Source: Flagellimonas myxillae
GTDB lineage: Bacteria > Bacteroidota > Bacteroidia > Flavobacteriales > Flavobacteriaceae
Assembly (NCBI RefSeq): GCF_023502235.1
Contig: NZ_JAMFLY010000003.1
Coordinates: 186,001-250,000 of the forward strand
DNA: 64,000 nucleotides
Direction: 5' to 3'
Under the pieces are notes generated by a model. It did not search any database. It was not told the origin of the DNA and was given only the letters and a program-made list of their open reading frames with translations. This document shows positions 59,560-64,000 of the stretch, piece by piece (position 1 is the first letter of the stretch; each line of letters opens with the position of its first letter). Position numbers and translations under genes: made by a program.

Positions 59560-60189
59560 ATGACGCATATACTTATCCTTTTCTTTGCCACTTTTTCGGC
59601 GGCATTCATGGCCACGGTCCCTCCTGGTCTGCTTAACATGAACGCGGCCAAGACCAGTGTTGAAAAAGGAAAACTCAACGGGGTCATTTTTAGCCTTGGG
59701 GTCTCTTCCATGATTATGGTGCAGGCTTATATTGCGGTATTGATCTCTAAATTTCTGTACCGAAATCCGGAGGTTATCGATATGTTGTTGAAGATCGCAA
59801 TATTGGTTTTTGCCTTTTTTGCGATTTATTTTTTTATTGTGGCCAAAAGAAAAAAGGAACAGCAACTCACCGATGTCAATCTGAGCAAAAAAAACAGTTT
59901 TTTTAAGGGAACTTTGCTTGCGGCCCTTAACCTTCTCACCATTCCGTATTACAGTGGCCTTAATGCCATGTGGAATGAGGCAGGGTGGATTAAATTTGAG
60001 GCCGCAGATATTATAACCTTTGTTTTTGCTGCGGGAGCTGGCACTTTTGCCGTGCTCTATTTGTATACCTTTTATTTTAACAAGTTGGAGCGAAAAACCA
60101 ACCGATTTTCCAGGAATTCCAATTATATTTTAAGCGCTTTGATGCTGGTTTTGTTGGTGATTACCTTATTCCGGATTTTTTACAAGTAA
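59560..60189 (+). CDS. LysE family exporter
   Basis: 209 residues, about six membrane helices, with the start FFATFSAAFMATVPPGLLNMNAAKTSVEKGKLNGVIFSLGVSSM that fits the LysE/RhtB fold. Family members export amino acids or related solutes. It starts 3 bp after trmB and ends 1 bp before the alkyltransferase-like gene. Substrate unknown. Confidence 0.82.
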   Translation: MTHILILFFATFSAAFMATVPPGLLNMNAAKTSVEKGKLNGVIFSLGVSSMIMVQAYIAVLISKFLYRNPEVIDMLLKIAILVFAFFAIYFFIVAKRKKEQQLTDVNLSKKNSFFKGTLLAALNLLTIPYYSGLNAMWNEAGWIKFEAADIITFVFAAGAGTFAVLYLYTFYFNKLERKTNRFSRNSNYILSALMLVLLVITLFRIFYK

Positions 60190-60190
60190 T

Positions 60191-60517
60191 ATGAAGGAAG
60201 ACAACTTTTTTGAGAAAGTATACCAAGTTGCCCGGCAAATACCCTACGGAAGGGTAACCTCCTATGGGGCAATAGCCAAATATCTGGGAACTGCAAGAAG
60301 TGCCAGAATGGTGGGATGGGCCATGAACGGTTCAGGCGCGAAGGACGTTCCGGCGCATCGGGTGGTAAATCGGGTGGGTATGCTCACCGGAAAACAACAT
60401 TTTGATGGCACCAATTTAATGCAACAGCTTCTGGAAAACGAAGGGGTCAAGGTCGAGGACAATCAAATTGTTGAATTTCAAAAACATTTTTGGGACCCAG
60501 CCAAGGAACTGTCTTAG
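60191..60517 (+). CDS. Alkyltransferase-like (ATL) DNA-binding protein
   Basis: 108 residues. The C-terminal MGMT DNA-binding fold is complete (ARQIPYGRVTSYGAIAKYLGTARSARMVGWAMN), but the active site PCHRV reads PAHRV near residues 56-60: the acceptor Cys is Ala. Such ATL proteins cannot take the alkyl group. They bind O6-alkylguanine and steer it to nucleotide excision repair. Last gene of the trmB operon. Confidence 0.9.
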   Translation: MKEDNFFEKVYQVARQIPYGRVTSYGAIAKYLGTARSARMVGWAMNGSGAKDVPAHRVVNRVGMLTGKQHFDGTNLMQQLLENEGVKVEDNQIVEFQKHFWDPAKELS

Positions 60518-60662
60518 GTTGCCGGTCAATTTTGATTTCCTTTATTGTCGAGGTTTGGATATTGGCCAAAATTCCAACACCCAACATCAAACCCCATCAC
60601 CCAATTCTATCCTGCTATTTCCATTTTCAATCCCCAAACTTCTTATTCTAAGGGGCATGGCG

Positions 60663-60670
60663 TATCTTTG
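60663..60670 (+). promoter_or_regulatory. Probable -7 box of the Mrp gene
   Basis: TATCTTTG matches TAnnTTTG and lies 44 bp before the ATG at 60714. The rest of the 196-bp gap has a C-rich, G-poor strand and no recognisable gene. Confidence 0.5.
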
Positions 60671-60713
60671 TAATTTAGAATCAGTTTAAGCGACTGCAAT
60701 CAAAATAAGATAA

Positions 60714-61853
60714 ATGAAGCTGAAGAAAGCAGACATATTAAAAGCTTTGGAACTTATTTCGGCACCTAGCGAAGGACAGAATTTGGTGGAAAGTGGTGCG
60801 GTGACCAATGTCCAGGTATTTGGTGATGAGGTAGAAGTGGACGTGACCATCAAGAATCCGAGCCTTCAGGCCAGAAAGAAAACCGAAGTTGAAATACTAA
60901 AGATCATCCATAAGGAAGTTTATCAAAAGGCCAAGATCAAGATCAATCTTTCGGTTGATGCCCCTGCAAAACCTGCGATAAACCAAATTAAGGGAAACCC
61001 AATTCCTGGAATCCAGAATATTATTGCCGTAGCCTCTGGAAAAGGTGGAGTTGGTAAATCCACGGTAACGGCGAACTTAGCGGTGACCTTGGCTAAAATG
61101 GGCTTTAAAGTAGGGCTTTTGGATACCGATATCTACGGGCCATCCATGCCCATTATGTTCGATGTGGCCTTGGAGAAACCCCTTTCCGTGAACATAGACG
61201 GGAAAAACAAGATGAAACCCATTGAGAATTATGGGGTAAAACTCTTGTCCATCGGCTTTTTTACCCAACCCAACCAAGCTGTAATCTGGCGAGGACCCAT
61301 GGCGTCCAAGGCGTTGAATCAGATGATATTTGACGCACATTGGGGAGAATTGGACTTTTTGCTTTTGGACTTGCCCCCAGGAACAGGGGACATACATTTG
61401 AGCATTATGCAATCCTTGCCCGTAACAGGGGCCGTGGTGGTGAGCACCCCTCAGGAGATTGCATTGGCCGACGCCAGAAAAGGGGTGGCCATGTTCCAAC
61501 AGGAAGCCATTAATGTACCTGTACTGGGAATCGTGGAGAACATGGCTTACTTTACACCGGCAGAGCTGCCTAACAACAAATACCATATCTTTGGTAAGGA
61601 TGGTGCCAAGAATTTGGCAGAAGATTTGGATGTTCCCTTTTTAGGTGAAATTCCATTGGTACAGAGCATCCGTGAAGCCGGGGATGTGGGAAGGCCAGCA
61701 GCTATGCAAACGGCCACGCCCATCGAAGAATCGTTTGAGGACTTGACCAAGAACATAGTTCAGGAACTGGTGAAAAGAAATACAGATTTGCCTCCTACCG
61801 AGGCCATAAAAATTACGACCATGGCAGGTTGTGCTGCCGTTAAAAAGAAATGA
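60714..61853 (+). CDS. Mrp/ApbC family iron-sulfur carrier ATPase
   Basis: 379 residues. An N-terminal MIP18/DUF59-like domain (about 1-85) precedes the P-loop ATPase (ASGKGGVGKSTVTANLAVTLAKMG, deviant Walker A; LLDTDIYGPSMPIMF; DFLLLDLPPGTGDIHLS). Mrp proteins hold and transfer Fe-S clusters. The usual CxxC is not obvious near the end (only CAAVKKK follows AG), so cluster holding may use the single Cys or the NifU partner. The NifU gene overlaps its stop (ATGA). Confidence 0.93.
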   Translation: MKLKKADILKALELISAPSEGQNLVESGAVTNVQVFGDEVEVDVTIKNPSLQARKKTEVEILKIIHKEVYQKAKIKINLSVDAPAKPAINQIKGNPIPGIQNIIAVASGKGGVGKSTVTANLAVTLAKMGFKVGLLDTDIYGPSMPIMFDVALEKPLSVNIDGKNKMKPIENYGVKLLSIGFFTQPNQAVIWRGPMASKALNQMIFDAHWGELDFLLLDLPPGTGDIHLSIMQSLPVTGAVVVSTPQEIALADARKGVAMFQQEAINVPVLGIVENMAYFTPAELPNNKYHIFGKDGAKNLAEDLDVPFLGEIPLVQSIREAGDVGRPAAMQTATPIEESFEDLTKNIVQELVKRNTDLPPTEAIKITTMAGCAAVKKK

Positions 61854-62095
61854 GCATGACATCAGAAGAAATTAGAAGCAATGTTGAAAAGGCCTTGGCC
61901 GAGATTAGACCGTTTCTACAAAGTGATGGAGGTGATATTTCATTGATTTCCATAGATAACGATAGTCTGGTGAAGGTGAAACTAGAGGGGAATTGCATTG
62001 GTTGCAGTGTGAATCAGATGACACTGAAGAGCGGAGTGGAAATGACCATAAAAAAGTATGCCCCGCAGATTGAGGAAGTTGTCAATGTGGGCTAG
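61850..62095 (+). CDS. NifU-type Fe-S scaffold C-terminal domain protein
   Basis: 81 residues, a stand-alone NifU C-domain. KVKLEGNCIGCSVNQMTLKSGVEMTIKK carries the CxxC motif (C-I-G-C near residues 46-49) that carries a cluster. Its ATG overlaps the mrp stop as ATGA, so the two proteins are made together and probably cooperate in cluster delivery. Confidence 0.94.
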   Translation: MSMTSEEIRSNVEKALAEIRPFLQSDGGDISLISIDNDSLVKVKLEGNCIGCSVNQMTLKSGVEMTIKKYAPQIEEVVNVG

Positions 62096-62165
62096 CCTGA
62101 CAGAAATCATATTTCGTTACTTTCCTAAACCCTAAGTTGCACGGATTTACAAACACCTTTACCGC

Positions 62166-63224
62166 ATGATTAAAACCGATATATTGATCATAGGGGCAGG
62201 ACCTACGGGTCTTTTTACTGTTTTTGAAGCAGGCCTTTTGCAGTTAAAATGTCATTTGATCGACGCCCTTCCGCAACCTGGCGGACAATGTGCGGAGATA
62301 TATCCCAAAAAACCGATTTACGATATTCCAGGCTTTCCCGAGGTATTGGCCGGGCAATTGGTGGACAATTTAATGGAGCAGATCAAGCCATTCCAACCAG
62401 GATTCACCCTGGGAGAAAGAGCCGATACCATTGATAAACTGGAGGATGGAACATTTGTGGTGACCACTAACAAAGGAACCAAACACAACGCTCCTGTGGT
62501 TGCCATAGCTGGGGGATTGGGAAGTTTTGAACCCCGAAAGCCGCAACTGGAAAACCTGTCCCGGTTTGAGGATAAGGGCATCGCTTATATCATCAAGGAA
62601 CCCGAAATATATAGGGAAAAAAAGGTATTGATTGCCGGGGGAGGTGACTCGGCCTTGGATTGGTCCATTTTTTTGGCCGACGTGGCTTCTGAGGTTACCT
62701 TGGTTCACAGAAGGAATGAATTTCGTGGAGCCTTGGATTCCGTAGAAAAAGTACAACAGTTAAAAAACCAGGGAAAAATCAATTTGATTACCCCCGCAGA
62801 AGTGGTTGCTTTGCAAGGCAAGGAAAAATTGGAAAAGGTAATTGTTAGAAAAACCGATAATCCTGATGAAATTGACTTGGAAGTGGACAATTTTATTCCC
62901 CTTTTTGGACTTTCCCCTAAATTGGGCCCGATTTCCGAATGGGGATTGGAGATTGAAAAAAATGCCATAAAGGTTGACAATACCTTGGATTATCAAACCA
63001 ATATTCCTGGGATTTATGCCATTGGCGATATCAATACCTACCCAGGAAAGTTAAAACTGATATTATGCGGTTTCCATGAGGCTACCCTGATGTGTCAGAG
63101 TGCATATCAAAGAATATTTCCAGATAAAAAGTATGTGATGAAATATACCACTGTTGGGGGAGTCACAGGATTTGATGGAAGCAAAAAAGAGGCACCAAAG
63201 GCCGTTGTAAAAAGTATCGAATAA
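62166..63224 (+). CDS. Thioredoxin-reductase-like ferredoxin-NADP reductase
   Basis: 352 residues. FAD motif IIGAGPTGLFTVFEAGL at the N-terminus, NADPH motif GGGDSALDW near residue 160, and YAIGDINTYPGKLKLI near residue 280. The CxxC of thioredoxin reductase is absent, which defines the YumC/TrxR-like FNR type. It moves electrons between NADPH and ferredoxin. The 2Fe-2S ferredoxin gene lies 433 bp downstream, separated from it by the four-helix-bundle gene. Confidence 0.93.
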   Translation: MIKTDILIIGAGPTGLFTVFEAGLLQLKCHLIDALPQPGGQCAEIYPKKPIYDIPGFPEVLAGQLVDNLMEQIKPFQPGFTLGERADTIDKLEDGTFVVTTNKGTKHNAPVVAIAGGLGSFEPRKPQLENLSRFEDKGIAYIIKEPEIYREKKVLIAGGGDSALDWSIFLADVASEVTLVHRRNEFRGALDSVEKVQQLKNQGKINLITPAEVVALQGKEKLEKVIVRKTDNPDEIDLEVDNFIPLFGLSPKLGPISEWGLEIEKNAIKVDNTLDYQTNIPGIYAIGDINTYPGKLKLILCGFHEATLMCQSAYQRIFPDKKYVMKYTTVGGVTGFDGSKKEAPKAVVKSIE

Positions 63225-63265
63225 TATCTTAAGTTGAATGGTGGGCTAGAGAAATAGTGTGAGAG

Positions 63266-63613
63266 ATGACGGTTCAGCGTTTTGAAGATTTGAAGGTGTG
63301 GCAAAAGTCCCAAGATTTGGCAATCAAAGTTTACAAGGCATTTTCCAAGATAAAAGATTTGGGTTTCAAGAGTCAGATTACGAAGGCATCGATTTCTATT
63401 TCTAACAATATTGCTGAAGGATTTGATAGAAGTAGTAATGCGGATTTCAAAAGATTTCTTTACTTCGCTCTGGGTTCCAATAGTGAGGTGAGATCCATGT
63501 TGTATTTGTCAAGAAGACTGGAATATACCGACAAAGACGAATCAAATGAACTTATAAAGGTCACAAATGAGGTTTCAAAGATGCTGTATGCCTTTATCAA
63601 GTCGATGAAATGA
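63266..63613 (+). CDS. Four-helix-bundle protein (23S rRNA intervening-sequence / S23-like family)
   Basis: 115 residues, all helical. VQRFEDLKVWQKSQDLAIKVYKA, ISISNNIAEGFDRSSNADFKRFLYFALGSNSEVRSML and YLSRRLEYTD are the hallmarks of the bacterial IVP/S23 family, also related to the Avd accessory of diversity-generating retroelements. Genes of this family move between genomes; here it separates a reductase gene from its ferredoxin gene. No retroelement is near. Function unknown. Confidence 0.88.
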   Translation: MTVQRFEDLKVWQKSQDLAIKVYKAFSKIKDLGFKSQITKASISISNNIAEGFDRSSNADFKRFLYFALGSNSEVRSMLYLSRRLEYTDKDESNELIKVTNEVSKMLYAFIKSMK

Positions 63614-63656
63614 TCCACTACCTCACTAATAACTCGATTACTAATTCACTGATTAC

Positions 63657-63989
63657 ATGTCCGACGTAAAGATTAAGATTACCGATAGAGAAGGCGTATT
63701 GCATGAAGTAGACGCCCCTACCGATATGAACATGAACCTTATGGAGGTAGTTCGCTCCTACGAACTTGCCCCGGAAGGTACCATAGGAATATGTGGTGGA
63801 ATGGCCATGTGCGCCTCCTGCCAGTGCTATGTGAAATCGGAACATGAGCTCCCCGAAAAATCAGACGACGAGGAGGCCATGTTGGCTGAAGCTTTTTTTG
63901 TTGAAGATAACAGCAGATTGGGATGTCAAATCCATATCACCCCCGACTTGGAAGGCTTGGAAGTAGAGCTTGCCCCAGAGGAAGGATAG
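63657..63989 (+). CDS. 2Fe-2S ferredoxin (adrenodoxin type)
   Basis: 110 residues. Ligands follow C-x5-C-x2-C (ICGGMAMCASCQCYV near residues 43-57) with the fourth Cys in RLGCQIHITPDLEGL, the ISC/adrenodoxin pattern. It carries electrons for Fe-S assembly or hydroxylases, likely reduced by the upstream FNR. Complete; the stop lies 11 bp before the window edge. Confidence 0.95.
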   Translation: MSDVKIKITDREGVLHEVDAPTDMNMNLMEVVRSYELAPEGTIGICGGMAMCASCQCYVKSEHELPEKSDDEEAMLAEAFFVEDNSRLGCQIHITPDLEGLEVELAPEEG

Positions 63990-64000
63990 CCTTTTTGCTT

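Noticed and set aside
60518..60713. C-rich gap before the Mrp gene as a possible RNA or repeat
   Set aside because: No stem, repeat or small ORF found beyond the likely -7 box.
1..64000. tRNA, rRNA, CRISPR, insertion sequence, prophage
   Set aside because: I scanned gaps for cloverleaf sequence, spaced repeats and transposase or integrase products and found none.

Overview
The window is chromosomal DNA from a member of the Bacteroidota, almost certainly the family Flavobacteriaceae. The evidence is family-typical proteins (DUF4199, DUF4271, DUF4296, DUF3098 and DUF3127 proteins, type IX secretion sorting domains, TonB-dependent receptors with an N-terminal carboxypeptidase-like domain), repeated Bacteroidota-type promoter -7 boxes (TAnnTTTG) and little sign of Shine-Dalgarno sequences. 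A marine genus such as Muricauda/Allomuricauda is plausible but cannot be fixed from this sequence. Gene density is high. I see no rRNA, tRNA, CRISPR array, insertion sequence or prophage.

Layout. 1-7.4 kb: 5' part of an M16 protease, DUF4199 protein, rplU-rpmA with a clean promoter and terminator, a D-threonine aldolase-like enzyme, a DinB-like protein, an M61 peptidase and ahcY. 7.4-15.5 kb: a cofactor-uptake region. It holds a phosphopantetheinyl transferase; an operon of a YkoF-like thiamine-binding protein, a PnuC-type transporter and a NadR-like kinase fused to DUF4301; a 580-bp stretch with four terminator-like hairpins and a 38-codon membrane ORF; and a TPP riboswitch in front of a TonB-dependent receptor. 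A Gfo/Idh/MocA oxidoreductase and a Rieske-like lipoprotein follow. 15.5-21.8 kb: greA with a structured leader, HIT protein, histidine kinase, DUF3127 protein, AtoE-type transporter, aat, tag. 21.8-27.9 kb: a TetR regulator with palindromic operators, then a type-I-secretion-like ABC/HlyD/TolC set whose ATPase motifs are largely lost, then a YitT protein.

28-45.4 kb: thioredoxin-like and TonB-like proteins, the ftsX-DUF3098-uppP-truB cluster, leuS, SemiSWEET, a YugP-type zinc protease, ferritin, an LpxR-type protein, an Lrp regulator, a saccharopine-dehydrogenase-family protein, DUF423, pckA, hemD, DUF4271 and a GT39 glycosyltransferase. 45.4-51.9 kb: a DPM1-like glycosyltransferase, dihydroorotase, DUF4296 lipoprotein, an epimerase, tyrS, a small lipoprotein and a LuxE-family protein. 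51.9-58.8 kb: two minimal T9SS-sorted proteins, a beta-helix surface lipoprotein and a TonB-dependent receptor on the minus strand, divergent from a PhoB/PhoR-like pair. The gap between them carries 11-bp-phased TGTTA repeats like a tandem Pho box. 58.9-64 kb: trmB, a LysE exporter, an alkyltransferase-like protein, then an Fe-S group (Mrp/ApbC, NifU C-domain, ferredoxin-NADP reductase, 2Fe-2S ferredoxin) interrupted by a small four-helix-bundle gene.

The most notable points are: (1) the kinase-DUF4301 fusion, whose DUF4301 half shows UDPGP-type nucleotidyltransferase motifs, beside PnuC and a TPP-controlled receptor; (2) a promoter-proximal terminator-like leader RNA in front of greA, reminiscent of E. 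coli GraL; (3) the phased Pho-box-like array; (4) the degenerate ABC ATPase; and (5) the TPP riboswitch expression platform with an 11-codon ORF overlapping the receptor start.
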